Assembly (NCBI RefSeq): GCF_016458235.1
Contig: NZ_JAEMHK010000004.1
Location: forward strand, 1 to 64,000
DNA from: Geomonas propionica
Lineage (GTDB): Bacteria; Desulfobacterota; Desulfuromonadia; Geobacterales; Geobacteraceae
DNA length: 64,000 nucleotides
Direction of reading: 5' to 3'
The notes beneath the pieces are model-generated. The model was not told the DNA's origin. It did not search any database and saw only the letters and a list, made by a program, of their open reading frames with translations. Positions 37,732 to 46,599 of this stretch are shown here, one piece after another (the first letter of the stretch is position 1; each line of letters begins with the position of its first letter). Both the position numbers and the translations under genes were made by a program.

Positions 37732-39543
37732 ATGAAGGGACCAGACCTCATTATATATAACGGCAGGATCAGTACCCTGGACCAGGGAAGGCCGGAGGCT
37801 TCGGCTATCGCGATAAAGGAGGGTAAGGTGGAGGCTCTGGGCGGCGAAGAACTGACCGCCACGGCGGATGACCACACCCAATTGATCGACGCAAAGGGAC
37901 GCCGAATGATCCCGGGGCTGAACGACTCGCACATACACGTAATCCGTGGTGGGCTCAACTTCAACATGGAGCTGCGCTGGGACGGTGTCCCGTCGCTCGC
38001 GCTAGCGCTGGAAATGCTCAAGGAACAGGCCAGACGGACCCCGCCGCCGCAATGGGTACGGGTCATCGGCGGCTGGACCGAGTTCCAGTTCGCGGAGCGC
38101 CGCATGCCGACTCTGGATGAACTCAACTTGGCGGCGCCCGACACCCCGGTCTTCATCCTGCACCTGTACGACCGCGCCCTGGTGAACCGGGCGGCGCTAC
38201 ACGCCCTTGGCTACGGCAAGGACACGCCCGACCCGCCGGGGGGGATGATCGAGCGGGACCGGAACGGGAACCCCACCGGGCTGTTGATCGCCAAGCCGAA
38301 CGCCATGCTGCTTTACGCAAGTCTCGCCAAGGGGCCCAAGCTGAACTTTGAGGACCAGGTGAACTCGACGCGCCATTTCCTGAGGGAGCTGAACCGGCTC
38401 GGGCTCACCAGCGCCATCGATGCCGGCGGCGGCTTCCAGAACTACCCTGACGACTACCGCGTTATTCAGGAACTGGCAAAGGCGGGTGAACTCCCATTGC
38501 GTATCGCCTACAACCTGTTCACGCAGCACCCCAAAGGTGAACTGGCCGATTTCTCGCAGTGGGTCACCATGACGGAGCCGGGACAGGGGGACGACTTCCT
38601 ACGCATGAACGGTGCCGGAGAGATGCTGGTGTTTTCGGCTGCGGACTTCGAGGATTTTTTTGAGCCGCGCCCGAACCTCCCCGGGGTAATGGAAGAGGAA
38701 CTCTCCGCGGTGGTACGACTGCTGGCGGAGAAGCGGTGGCCGTTCCGGTTGCATGCAACCTACAACGAATCGATCACCAGATTCCTGGACGTCTTTGAGG
38801 CTGTGAACCGGGACATCCCCTTCAACGGGCTGCGCTGGTTCTTCGACCACGCCGAGACCATCACCCAAGAGAACCTGGAGCGGGTCAGGGCACTGGGGGG
38901 CGGTATCGCCATCCAAAACCGGATGGCGTTCCAAGGGGAATATTTCCTTGATCGTTACGGGGAGAGGGAAACCGCGCACACCCCGCCTATCCGGAGCATG
39001 ATGGCCTTGGACATTCCGGTAGGTGCCGGCACCGACGCGACGCGGGTGGCCAGCTACAACCCGTGGCTGTCGCTGTATTGGATGGTCAGCGGACGCACCA
39101 TCGGCGGGACGTTGCTCTACCCGGAGGCGAACCACTTGAGCCGCATGGAGGCACTCAGGCTGTACACCGAGGGGAGCAGTTGGTTTTCCGGCGAGGAGGG
39201 TAAGAAGGGTATCCTGACCCCGGGCGCCTTGGCGGATTTAGCGGTGCTGTCGGCCGATTACTTTGAGGTGGCCGAGAAGGAGATCAAGGCGATCGAGTCG
39301 GTGCTGACCGTGGTTGGGGGCAGAGTCGTGTACGGCGGTGAGGAATTCAGCAACCTGGTGCCGCCGTTGCCGGTAAGCCCGGACTGGTCGCCGGTGGGCC
39401 GCTACGGCGGCTACCACCGCGGTGATAACCCGGCGTCCTTCGTTGCGCGCAAAGAGGCAGCACCGGGGCACCGCCACACGCGCATCTGGATGCCGCGGCA
39501 GCGGCGCTTCTGGGACTTGGGCTGCGACTGCTTCGCCTACTAG
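37732..39543 (+). CDS. Amidohydrolase family protein (YtcJ-like, Amidohydro_3)
   Basis: 603 residues. It starts with the beta-sandwich strands PDLIIYNGRISTLDQG. The metal-binding HxH is in MIPGLNDSHIHVI near residue 65. A later conserved His follows in FRLHATYNE, another in WFFDHAETI, and the Asp is in GAGTDATRVA. This is a YtcJ-type metal-dependent hydrolase of unknown substrate. GAGGGAGG sits upstream of the ATG. The neighbouring PEBP-like gene is on the opposite strand and ends 5 bases away. Confidence 0.9.
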   Translation: MKGPDLIIYNGRISTLDQGRPEASAIAIKEGKVEALGGEELTATADDHTQLIDAKGRRMIPGLNDSHIHVIRGGLNFNMELRWDGVPSLALALEMLKEQARRTPPPQWVRVIGGWTEFQFAERRMPTLDELNLAAPDTPVFILHLYDRALVNRAALHALGYGKDTPDPPGGMIERDRNGNPTGLLIAKPNAMLLYASLAKGPKLNFEDQVNSTRHFLRELNRLGLTSAIDAGGGFQNYPDDYRVIQELAKAGELPLRIAYNLFTQHPKGELADFSQWVTMTEPGQGDDFLRMNGAGEMLVFSAADFEDFFEPRPNLPGVMEEELSAVVRLLAEKRWPFRLHATYNESITRFLDVFEAVNRDIPFNGLRWFFDHAETITQENLERVRALGGGIAIQNRMAFQGEYFLDRYGERETAHTPPIRSMMALDIPVGAGTDATRVASYNPWLSLYWMVSGRTIGGTLLYPEANHLSRMEALRLYTEGSSWFSGEEGKKGILTPGALADLAVLSADYFEVAEKEIKAIESVLTVVGGRVVYGGEEFSNLVPPLPVSPDWSPVGRYGGYHRGDNPASFVARKEAAPGHRHTRIWMPRQRRFWDLGCDCFAY

Positions 39544-39547
39544 GCCC

Positions 39548-40072
39548 TCAGTGGTGCGCGTAAACTCCGAGGAGCTCGGCCTGTGCCAGGACTTTGCCGC
39601 GCATGGCGAGGTCGAGTTCCTTCCTGGTGCTGTTGGAGGGGAGGTTCAGGCGCTCAGAGAGCGCATAAAGCCGGAAGTAGTAGCGGTGCTGACCGGAGGG
39701 GGGACAGGGGCCGCCATAACTTTTGCGCCGCCAGCTGTTCACCCCCTGCTGCGCCCCGCGCGGCACCGTCCCCTGGGTGATCTGGGAAGTGGACGGGGCG
39801 ATGTTCCAAAGCACCCAGTGCACCCAGGTTCCGCCGGGGGCATCTGGGTCGTCCATGACAAGGGCGAGGGACTTGGCATCCTTCGGGATCCCATCGATGG
39901 CAAGCGGCGGACTGGTATCGGAGCCGTCACAACTGTAAAGGGACGGGATTTGGCCGGCCTGCTTGAACGCGGAACTGACAAGTTTGAGCTGCGACTCCTT
40001 TGCCTGCATCGATGTCGCGCCAAAGAGCGTAAGCACCAACGCCAACAGGAAACTCTTCCTCAAATCACACAT
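39548..40072 (-). CDS. YbhB/YbcL-type PEBP-family protein, exported
   Basis: 174 residues. A signal peptide (FLLALVLTLFGATSMQA) precedes a phosphatidylethanolamine-binding-like fold with SLALVMDDPDAPGGTWVHW and YGGPCPPSGQHRYYFRLYAL, the two ligand-pocket motifs. Bacterial members have no firmly assigned function. The gene is convergent with the amidohydrolase and has no operon partner. Confidence 0.9.
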   Translation of the reverse strand: MCDLRKSFLLALVLTLFGATSMQAKESQLKLVSSAFKQAGQIPSLYSCDGSDTSPPLAIDGIPKDAKSLALVMDDPDAPGGTWVHWVLWNIAPSTSQITQGTVPRGAQQGVNSWRRKSYGGPCPPSGQHRYYFRLYALSERLNLPSNSTRKELDLAMRGKVLAQAELLGVYAHH

Positions 40073-40244
40073 GATCGCCTCCCCTAGATCTTTGTCCGCC
40101 GCCCTTCTCTACATACCGGCATCCCTCTTGCGCGGCCTGGCAGAATTACAGGGTCCAGTCTATCGGCTGAATGTCCGGCTGCAAGGAACTTCCGGCGGCA
40201 ATTCGGCGGTTGACAGGAATCCTATTTCCCTTTAAACAAGAGAG

Positions 40245-41918
40245 ATGAAAAATAAAAGTGACGCACCTAAAAGAGATAGAGTAAAGCACCCCGCCGGTGG
40301 AAAACCGAAGAAAACCTTTGCAACGCACACGTCAGCCCCCCCGAAGAGTGCAACGACAGCCGAGGCGCACCCCCCCAAGGCAAAGCCGGCAGCCGCTCCT
40401 GCATCCTCCACGGGCAAGCAGGCACGTCCCGCGACGGCAAAGTCGCGCGAACGGCGCGAACCTGAATACTTCAAGGCGCCCCGATCCCCGGAAGCCAAAA
40501 CCGCAGCCAAGCCTGCCAGGGTCGAGATAGCGGCGCGACCGGAGCGCGAGGAGCGCCAGCCGAAGCTGAGAAGCGGACAGGTGCTGGAGCTCCACATTAC
40601 TACCACCAACGACGACGGTTTCGGCGTCGCCAATCACGAAGGGACACGCGTACTTGTCGCCGGGGGCCTTCCCGGCGAATCACTGGTGGCGAAGATCACC
40701 TACGTAGGGCGCAGGGAGACCTTCGCCAATATCGTCAAGCCCCTGAAAACCTCCCCGGACCGCACCCCCTCCCCCACCTGCAAAATGGGAAAAGCCTGCG
40801 ACGGCTGCGGATTGACGCAGATGCGCTACCCCGCCCAGCTCGCCTGGAAAAAGAGCCTGGTCGCGCGGCAGATCCACAAGTTCCCTTCGCTTTTCGAGGT
40901 AACCGTGCACGACACCATCGGCTCCCCGAAGGAACTGGGTTACCGCAACACGGCGAAGCTCGTGGTCGCCGGCAAGAACAACGACCCGGTCATCGGCATC
41001 TACCGGCGCAACACGCACGACGTGCTGGAGATCGAGGACTGTGCCCTGCACCACCCGCTGATCAACAAGGTAGTGAAGGCGGCCAAGGCCGGCATCAAAA
41101 AGGGGAAGGTGCAGATCTACAACCCCAAGAGCGAGATGGGACTCCTGCGCTACTTGGTGGTGCGGGTGGCGGAACCTAGCAACCAGGTGATGGTGGTCTT
41201 CGTCACCACGGAGGAAAGTTACAACGAGATGCACCACCTGGCGAAGTTCATCCAGCAGGCGGTCCCGGAAGTCGCCGTGGTGGCGCAGAACATCAACAAC
41301 TCGACCGGCAACGTGATCTTCGGCCACAAGGACCGCTCCATCACCAAGGCGCAGACGCTGAAGGCGTTCATCGGAGACATGAGGTTCAACCTTTCGCCGC
41401 ACTCCTTCTTCCAGGTGAACAGTGGCGCGGCCCGCCTGATCTATGGCAAGGTGCGCGAATACGCAAGGCTCACCGGGAAGGAGCGGGTAATCGACGTCTA
41501 TTGCGGCATCGGCGGCATCTCGCTGTTTCTGGCGGACAGAGCGCGGGAGGTGGTCGGCATCGAGTTCGTGGATGCAGCGGTGGCCGACGCAACTGCGAAC
41601 GCTGCGCTCAACGAAGCTAAAAACTGCAGGTTCGAGGCCGGGGATGCGGCACACCTCATCGACGAGATCGGCGAGGAAGGGGGCGCCGACTTGATCGTCC
41701 TAAACCCGCCCAGGAAAGGTTGCGACGAGAAGGTGCTGAAAAGCGTAGCCGCCATAAGCCCCGCGCGTATCATCTATGTCTCCTGCTCGCCGGAGACGCT
41801 GGCGCGCGACCTGGACATCCTGTTCCGCCTGGGATACAAGACCCTGGAGGTGCAGCCGGTTGACATGTTCCCGCAGACGGTGCATGTCGAGGATGTGGCG
41901 CTGCTGGAAAAGGCATAA
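40245..41918 (+). CDS. rlmD: 23S rRNA (uracil-C5)-methyltransferase, RlmD/TrmA family
   Basis: 557 residues. The family core is about 110-557: a TRAM-like domain (about 110-165), the iron-sulfur cysteines CKMGKACDGCG, then a SAM-binding domain with FFQVNSGAARLIYG, VIDVYCGIGGISLFLADRA and LIVLNPPRKGCDEK. The catalytic Cys is in IIYVSCSPETLARDL. It methylates a uracil in 23S rRNA (U1939 type). The N-terminal ~105 residues are an extension rich in Lys, Pro, Ala and Arg that looks disordered and strongly basic, probably RNA-binding. AAGAGAG precedes the ATG. A terminator follows. Confidence 0.9.
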   Translation: MKNKSDAPKRDRVKHPAGGKPKKTFATHTSAPPKSATTAEAHPPKAKPAAAPASSTGKQARPATAKSRERREPEYFKAPRSPEAKTAAKPARVEIAARPEREERQPKLRSGQVLELHITTTNDDGFGVANHEGTRVLVAGGLPGESLVAKITYVGRRETFANIVKPLKTSPDRTPSPTCKMGKACDGCGLTQMRYPAQLAWKKSLVARQIHKFPSLFEVTVHDTIGSPKELGYRNTAKLVVAGKNNDPVIGIYRRNTHDVLEIEDCALHHPLINKVVKAAKAGIKKGKVQIYNPKSEMGLLRYLVVRVAEPSNQVMVVFVTTEESYNEMHHLAKFIQQAVPEVAVVAQNINNSTGNVIFGHKDRSITKAQTLKAFIGDMRFNLSPHSFFQVNSGAARLIYGKVREYARLTGKERVIDVYCGIGGISLFLADRAREVVGIEFVDAAVADATANAALNEAKNCRFEAGDAAHLIDEIGEEGGADLIVLNPPRKGCDEKVLKSVAAISPARIIYVSCSPETLARDLDILFRLGYKTLEVQPVDMFPQTVHVEDVALLEKA

Positions 41919-41930
41919 AGGTAAAAGGCC

Positions 41931-42139
41931 TAACGCAAAGACGCGGAGGCGCTAAGACGCAAAGAGGTAGAGGAGACAGGCTTTGAGAATTTCTCGAAGC
42001 CTTTCTTTTTCAAAGGCTTTAACGCAAAGACGCAGAGCCGCAAAGGCGCAAAGATGAGCAAAGCGGTTTAACTTTCCTTACTGTCTGTTTTGTTTGTAGG
42101 TATTCTTAGCGTCCCTGCGCCTTGGCGCCTTTGCGTTAA
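41931..42139. repeat. Inverted repeat, GCAAAG family (double copy)
   Basis: Two AACGCAAAGACGC blocks (near 41932 and 42021) and a complementary CTTGGCGCCTTTGCGTT end at 42120-42137, with internal CGCAAAG units. It occupies the gap between rlmD and the nucleotidyltransferase and encloses the rlmD terminator. Confidence 0.75.
41978..42010 (+). terminator. Terminator of rlmD
   Basis: AGGCTTTGAGA pairs with TCTCGAAGCCT (one G-U pair) around a 3-base loop and is followed by TTCTTTTT. Confidence 0.65.
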
Positions 42140-42157
42140 GGACTTTGAGGGGTGTCA

Positions 42158-43360
42158 ATGGACCAGCTGATCATGGCGTTGAAAGTTTTTTTCCCGGAGC
42201 ACCTGCACCCTTCCATCTTTATGGTGGGCGGCATGGTGCGGGACGTCTTGCTCGGGGTCGAGTGCCAGGACGTGGACCTGGCCGCTGCCGTTCCCGTCCC
42301 GGAACTTACCGCTCTTGGCTTTCGCCTGGTGGAGTCGAAAAGCACCCCCAACATCTACTTCCGCTTCAAAGAACCCTTCGGCAAGATCGAGGTCACCTGG
42401 CTCCCTGCGCTCGACGCACTCCCCGATGACCTGTCCCGGCGCGACTTCACCGTGAACGCCATGGCGATGTCGCTTGAAGGTGAACTATCGGACCCCCTTG
42501 GCGGTCAAGCCGACGTACAGCGCCGCGTCCTGCGCTGCTGCAGCCCCACCAGCTTGACCGATGATCCTCTGCGCATCTTGCGCGCTTTCCGCTTTGAGTG
42601 CGAGGGGTGGCGCCTCGATGCGGAGGCGGAAGCGATCCTGAAAGGCCGGGACTGGTCGGCGGAACTGCAGCGGATCCCGGTGGAACGGTTTTCCCAGGAG
42701 ATGCTGAAGGCGATCGCGAAGGAGGATCCGTCCCGCTTTTTCCGCCGCATGGTGGAGTTCGGTATCGGCAGCAACTTCCTCCCGGAGGTCTTCAAGATGG
42801 CGGAGGTCACCGCGGGTCCGCCCACGCATCACCCCGAGGGGGACCTGTTCACGCACTCGCTGCAGGTATTGGAACGGATGGCACAACTGACAACGGACAC
42901 CACTGCCCGCTTCTGCGCCCTCTTTCATGACTTGGGCAAGCTGTACACACCACCGGAACTGCACCCCAAGCACCACGGCCACGACGCGCTGGGTGCGGAG
43001 CAGGTGCCTGCCTTCTGCAAGAGGCTGCGTCTGCCGGTCGCGCTGCTGCGCGCGTTGCAGGCGACCAACAGGCTGCACAACAACGCCAACCGGTGGGAGG
43101 AACTGCGCGATTCGACCAAGATCAGGCTGGCGCTGGACGCCATCAAGGGGGGGATTGAGGATTTCCTGCCTTTGCAGGTGGCGGCGGACTTTCATGCCAC
43201 CATGCCGGGATGGGAAACGGCGCTGGAGGTGGCCAGGATGAACGCGGCCCAGTTGGGGATTGATCCGGTGCTGCTGGACAACAAGGAGTTCCCGCCGGAA
43301 AAGCTGCAGCAGGTCATCATGCAGCATAGGGTCGCTGAGTTTAGGAGGATTTCTTTATGA
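42158..43360 (+). CDS. tRNA nucleotidyltransferase / poly(A) polymerase with HD domain
   Basis: About 400 residues. The nucleotidyltransferase head has FMVGGMVRDVLLGVECQDVDL with the catalytic Asp pair, and RRDFTVNAMA. The tRNA-binding middle is DDPLRILRAFRFEC. The C-terminal half is an HD phosphohydrolase with THHPEGDLFTHSLQVLE and LFHDLGK, like E. coli Cca. It likely adds or repairs CCA ends; a poly(A) polymerase role cannot be excluded, because the tRNA-fMet of this genome encodes its CCA. The GTG at 42152 is an alternative start, but the ATG at 42158 has GAGGGG at suitable distance. Confidence 0.9.
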   Translation: MDQLIMALKVFFPEHLHPSIFMVGGMVRDVLLGVECQDVDLAAAVPVPELTALGFRLVESKSTPNIYFRFKEPFGKIEVTWLPALDALPDDLSRRDFTVNAMAMSLEGELSDPLGGQADVQRRVLRCCSPTSLTDDPLRILRAFRFECEGWRLDAEAEAILKGRDWSAELQRIPVERFSQEMLKAIAKEDPSRFFRRMVEFGIGSNFLPEVFKMAEVTAGPPTHHPEGDLFTHSLQVLERMAQLTTDTTARFCALFHDLGKLYTPPELHPKHHGHDALGAEQVPAFCKRLRLPVALLRALQATNRLHNNANRWEELRDSTKIRLALDAIKGGIEDFLPLQVAADFHATMPGWETALEVARMNAAQLGIDPVLLDNKEFPPEKLQQVIMQHRVAEFRRISL

Positions 43361-43387
43361 CTCAGGGGCAAGGGCAAATCCCCCCTG

Positions 43388-43409
43388 TCCCCCCTTCGCG
43401 AAGGGGGGA
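43388..43409. repeat. Perfect 22-bp palindrome
   Basis: TCCCCCCTTCG followed directly by its reverse complement. It lies 27 bases after the nucleotidyltransferase stop codon and may end its transcript. Confidence 0.6.
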
Positions 43410-43438
43410 ACGCTAGGCCACGTGTACTGCTAGTGGCC

Positions 43439-43492
43439 AGCACTCCCAGCACTCCCAGCACTCCCAACATTCCCAACACTCCCAACACTCAC
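43439..43492. repeat. Six-copy tandem repeat, 9 bases
   Basis: Three AGCACTCCC units, then AACATTCCC, AACACTCCC and a diverged AACACTCAC, without spacers. Such slippage-prone arrays can change length between strains. Confidence 0.85.
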
Positions 43493-43572
43493 CGATCTTC
43501 GCCGCTGCTCTTCGCTCCCCTCTTCTACTCTTACTCTCAACTTTCCGCAGGCTTCACTGACCGGTCCCGAAG

Positions 43573-43682
43573 GAGGGGACTGGCTCCGCAAGGTGCCTGT
43601 CCCCTTAGGGCATCGCCGAAGTCGGCAGGGCTGAAATGAGTGTCACACTAGGGGGACTGGCACCTGCGGAGCCAGTCCCCTC
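43573..43682. repeat. Long inverted repeat with 35-base arms
   Basis: Left arm 43573-43608 and right arm 43648-43682 match except for a few positions; each contains GACTGGCTCCGCA and GGTGCC with GTCCCC. The spacer is 39 bases. It ends 9 bases before the stop of the HD-GYP gene, and would form a large hairpin. Confidence 0.75.
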
Positions 43683-43691
43683 TGCCCTCTT

Positions 43692-44924
43692 CTACTCATG
43701 CTCTCCACTCTTGGTTGGCTTGACGGACCGATCGAGGCCGAGCTTAAGAACGGAACTGTCGTAGATCATCTCAAACATGTGCTCGATCCTGAAGAAGGCG
43801 GCCAGCACGGCGGGGTCAAAATGGGCGGCGGGGTTGATACGATCGTCACCATTTCTGAAAACGTCCAGAGTTTGCTGATGGCTCATGGCTCCCTTGTAAC
43901 TGCGCCGGGAGCGCAGCGCGTCGTAGACGTCCGCGACCTTCACGATGCGACCGGAGATGGGAATCCTCTCCCCCTTGAGCCGCTTGGGGTAGCCGGTGCC
44001 GTCCCAGTTCTCGTGGTGCGAGATGGCGATCTCACGAGCGATCTTAAGCTTCGGGGAATCACCTATGATCTCGGAGCCGTAGGCGGGATGCTGGCGCATA
44101 AGTTTCATTTCTCTCGGCGTCAGCCTCCCTTCCTTGAGCAGGATCTCCGCCGGTATCCTGATCTTACCGACGTCGTGCATCTGCGCGGACAGTGACATGT
44201 CCTCGACAAAATCCGTGTTGAACCCCATGTTGGCCGCGAGCGCTCCAGCGTAGCGGTTCACCCGCACGATATGCCGCCCGGTGTCCGGCTCAGCTGCCTC
44301 GCAGGCACGGGCCAGGGCCTGGATGGTGTAGTGGAAGGCGTGCTCGGTCTCGCGCATGCCGTTGGAAACAGTGAGCAGCGACCCGATCATGACCGCGGCG
44401 CTTCTTAACACGTCGGCATCGTACTCGGTGACGTGGCCGGCGTAGTTGAAGGCTTCGATCACCCCGCGCACATCGCCGCTGATGCGGCAACTCACGAAAT
44501 TGAGAATGGGCTCCCCCATGGTAGCCACGACCTGGGGATGGAAGAAGGTTTGGAATTCCTCGATGCTGGCGCAGCTATCGGACCAGTTCAGCGCCACAGC
44601 CTCGCTCCCCCCCTCGACCATCAGCAGGCTGCTCGCGTAGGTGGAGCCGGGTTCGATGGTGATCTGGTCTGAGCGCTCGAGGAGTTCGCCGAGCCTTAAG
44701 TGGAAGACGCGCCCGTTGCAGCACACTTTACCGGGGCCTTCATTGGCGATCAGGATGCCGCTGGGGCCGCGGCGTCCGTTGCCGCCGAGCAGTTTGCCAA
44801 GCACTTCGCGGTACAACTCGTCGCTGTTGAACCTGCGGCGGGTCAAATCCTTCAGCGCCTCGTCGGTCAGCCTGATAAGATCCAGAGTCTGTCTTAGAGC
44901 TAGGTGACACAGTTCCTGGGGCAT
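43692..44924 (-). CDS. HD-GYP domain protein (putative c-di-GMP phosphodiesterase)
   Basis: 410 residues. The N-terminal ~190 resemble a GAF-type sensor domain with PGKVCCNGRVFHLRLGELLER and no obvious membrane segment. The C-terminal HD-GYP domain has the metal-binding HD in LSAQMHDVGKIRIPAEIL and the HHENWDGTGYP signature (GYP motif intact), with RQHPAYGSEIIG and ADVYDALRSRRSYK. The intact set suggests hydrolysis of cyclic di-GMP. It is apparently monocistronic; the 5' gap to the kor terminator holds inverted repeats. Confidence 0.93.
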   Translation of the reverse strand: MPQELCHLALRQTLDLIRLTDEALKDLTRRRFNSDELYREVLGKLLGGNGRRGPSGILIANEGPGKVCCNGRVFHLRLGELLERSDQITIEPGSTYASSLLMVEGGSEAVALNWSDSCASIEEFQTFFHPQVVATMGEPILNFVSCRISGDVRGVIEAFNYAGHVTEYDADVLRSAAVMIGSLLTVSNGMRETEHAFHYTIQALARACEAAEPDTGRHIVRVNRYAGALAANMGFNTDFVEDMSLSAQMHDVGKIRIPAEILLKEGRLTPREMKLMRQHPAYGSEIIGDSPKLKIAREIAISHHENWDGTGYPKRLKGERIPISGRIVKVADVYDALRSRRSYKGAMSHQQTLDVFRNGDDRINPAAHFDPAVLAAFFRIEHMFEMIYDSSVLKLGLDRSVKPTKSGEHE

Positions 44925-45000
44925 ACTTCCATCCTTCTGAAAATGTATCTGTGGCCTATTCTTTATAGCTGATCAGTTGGAGACTTCAACGGCATTAAAT

Positions 45001-45130
45001 TTAACGCAAAGACGCGAAGGCGCAAAGAGGACCAGGCACTAACATCTGCTTTAGTTTTATACCTTTGCGTCTCTGCGTCTTTGCGTTAATATCCGATGTT
45101 TTTTTGCTCCTTAACGCAAAGGCGCCAAGG
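45001..45130. repeat. Inverted repeats, GCAAAG family
   Basis: TTAACGCAAAGACGCGAAGG at 45001 pairs with TCTCTGCGTCTTTGCGTTAA ending at 45089, and a further unit, TTAACGCAAAGGCGCC, follows at 45111-45126. It lies between the HD-GYP gene and the korC terminator. Confidence 0.75.
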
Positions 45131-45166
45131 GAAGCTGAGTCTTCGCGTTGAACCTTTGTATAAAAA

Positions 45167-45191
45167 AAGGCCCGGCTGTGAGCCGGGCCTT
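45167..45191 (-). terminator. Terminator of the korDABC operon
   Basis: On the minus strand AAGGCCCGGCT pairs with AGCCGGGCCTT around a 3-base loop and is followed by TTTTT, 26 bases after the korC stop codon. Confidence 0.85.
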
Positions 45192-45217
45192 TCCTTTGTC
45201 ACTGGATGTCAGGACGA

Positions 45218-45766
45218 TTAGGCGCGTGCTGCGATCGCTTTCTCGTAACCCAACTGGAATGCCTTCTTGTTCAGCTCCATGAAGGCCTCCGGAACGCGAG
45301 CCAAAACGGCCTTCTCAGCGCCGTCCTTGGTGACCACACCGGTCAGTGCCACCATGGCGCCCAGCGCCACGATGTTGGCCACGATCTCACGACCTACTTC
45401 GTTCTTGGCGGTGTTGATGATCGGGAAAGCAACGGTGTTGAAGTTGCCTTTCGGGATGTTCTTCACCAGGTCGGAGTCGATCAGCAGCACGCCCCCTTCC
45501 TTCAGGTCGTGGGAGTACTTGTCGGCAGCTTCCTGGGTCAGCGCGAGCAGCGCGTCGACCACGGTCGCCTTCGGGTAGTCGATCATGCTGTCGGAAACGA
45601 TGACTTCCGACTTGGATGCGCCACCCCTTGCCTCGGGGCCGTAGCTCTGGGACTGAACTGCCTGCTTGCCGTCGTAGATGGAAGCGGCTTCTGCCATAAT
45701 GACGCCGGCGAGGATGAGACCCTGCCCACCAGCCCCGGAAAATCTGATTTCATATCTCTGAGACAT
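45218..45766 (-). CDS. korC: 2-oxoglutarate:ferredoxin oxidoreductase gamma subunit
   Basis: 182 residues, 2-oxoacid oxidoreductase gamma family. The motif RFSGAGGQGLILAGVIMAEAA is diagnostic, followed by QSYGPEARGGASKSEVIVSD. It carries part of the CoA/subunit interface. The longer frame to 45859 is not family sequence; the ATG at 45766 gives normal length and is 19 bases after korB. With KorA, KorB and KorD it makes succinyl-CoA and reduced ferredoxin. Confidence 0.94.
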   Translation of the reverse strand: MSQRYEIRFSGAGGQGLILAGVIMAEAASIYDGKQAVQSQSYGPEARGGASKSEVIVSDSMIDYPKATVVDALLALTQEAADKYSHDLKEGGVLLIDSDLVKNIPKGNFNTVAFPIINTAKNEVGREIVANIVALGAMVALTGVVTKDGAEKAVLARVPEAFMELNKKAFQLGYEKAIAARA

Positions 45767-45785
45767 CTGAGGTTCTCCTCCTTTG

Positions 45786-46598
45786 TTATTTCTTGGCGCG
45801 CTCAATGACCTTCGCGTATTCGTCGGTGTAGTTCGGACGCTCTTCCTTGTAAAGAACACCGGTGAGAATCTTGCCTTCGAGCTGCTCGGCTGTCATCTTC
45901 TCGGCGGCCTTGACCGGAACGGCGACGTCCTTCAGGCGGTTCATCATCTCGATGACCGACTTGAACTTGTTGCGGCGACCGTAGGTGGTCGGGCAGTCGT
46001 CCAGGATCTCGACCACGGAGAAGCCCTTGTGCTGGATGGCTTCCGCGATCAGCTTGTCGATCTGGGTCGCGTGGTACGCGGTGCCGCGAGCGACGAAGGT
46101 GGCGCCGGCGCCGATGGCGAGCTTGGCGACGTCGAATGCCGGGTCCGGGTTGCCGTACACGGTGGTGGAAGCCTTGGCGCCGGTCGGGGTGCAGGGGGAG
46201 AACTGGCCGCCGGTCATCCCGTAGATGTTGTTGTTCATGATGATGTAGGTCATGTCGATGTTCCGACGGCAGGCGTGGATGAAGTGGTTGCCGCCGATCG
46301 CGGTACCGTCGCCGTCGCCGCCCACCAGGATGACGTTCATCTCCGGCTTGGCCATCTTCACGCCGGTTGCGAAAGCGGCGGCGCGGCCATGCGCGGTGTG
46401 CAGGGTGCAGAAGTCCATGTAGCCGGGGAGACGCGATGCGCAGCCGATGCCGGAAACGATGGCGGTGTTGTTCTTCTGAAGACCAAGGGTGTCGATTGCT
46501 CGGATCAGGCCTTTCATGACAATGCCGTGACCGCAGCCCGGGCACCAGATGTGCGGCAGCTTGCCGGGACGGATGTACTTATCGTAATCAAAAGACAT
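45786..46598 (-). CDS. korB: 2-oxoglutarate:ferredoxin oxidoreductase beta subunit
   Basis: 270 residues, thiamine-diphosphate-binding subunit. It has HIWCPGCGHGIVMKG, GIGCASRLPGYMDF and the ThDP/Mg motif VGGDGDGTAIGGNHFIHACRR with NNNIYGMTGGQ. It also holds the proximal 4Fe-4S cysteines. The ATG at 46598 follows the korA stop by one base, so translation is likely coupled. Confidence 0.95.
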   Translation of the reverse strand: MSFDYDKYIRPGKLPHIWCPGCGHGIVMKGLIRAIDTLGLQKNNTAIVSGIGCASRLPGYMDFCTLHTAHGRAAAFATGVKMAKPEMNVILVGGDGDGTAIGGNHFIHACRRNIDMTYIIMNNNIYGMTGGQFSPCTPTGAKASTTVYGNPDPAFDVAKLAIGAGATFVARGTAYHATQIDKLIAEAIQHKGFSVVEILDDCPTTYGRRNKFKSVIEMMNRLKDVAVPVKAAEKMTAEQLEGKILTGVLYKEERPNYTDEYAKVIERAKK

Positions 46599-46599
46599 G

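Larger units (their letters stand above)
43361..43691. other. Repeat-filled intergenic region
   Basis: No gene. It contains a perfect palindrome (43388-43409), a 9-base tandem repeat (43439-43492) and a long inverted repeat (43573-43682), entered separately. Confidence 0.7.

Noticed and set aside
43573..43682. Inverted repeat as a miniature transposon (MITE)
   Set aside because: I see no target-site duplication and no second copy in the window, so it is recorded only as an inverted repeat.
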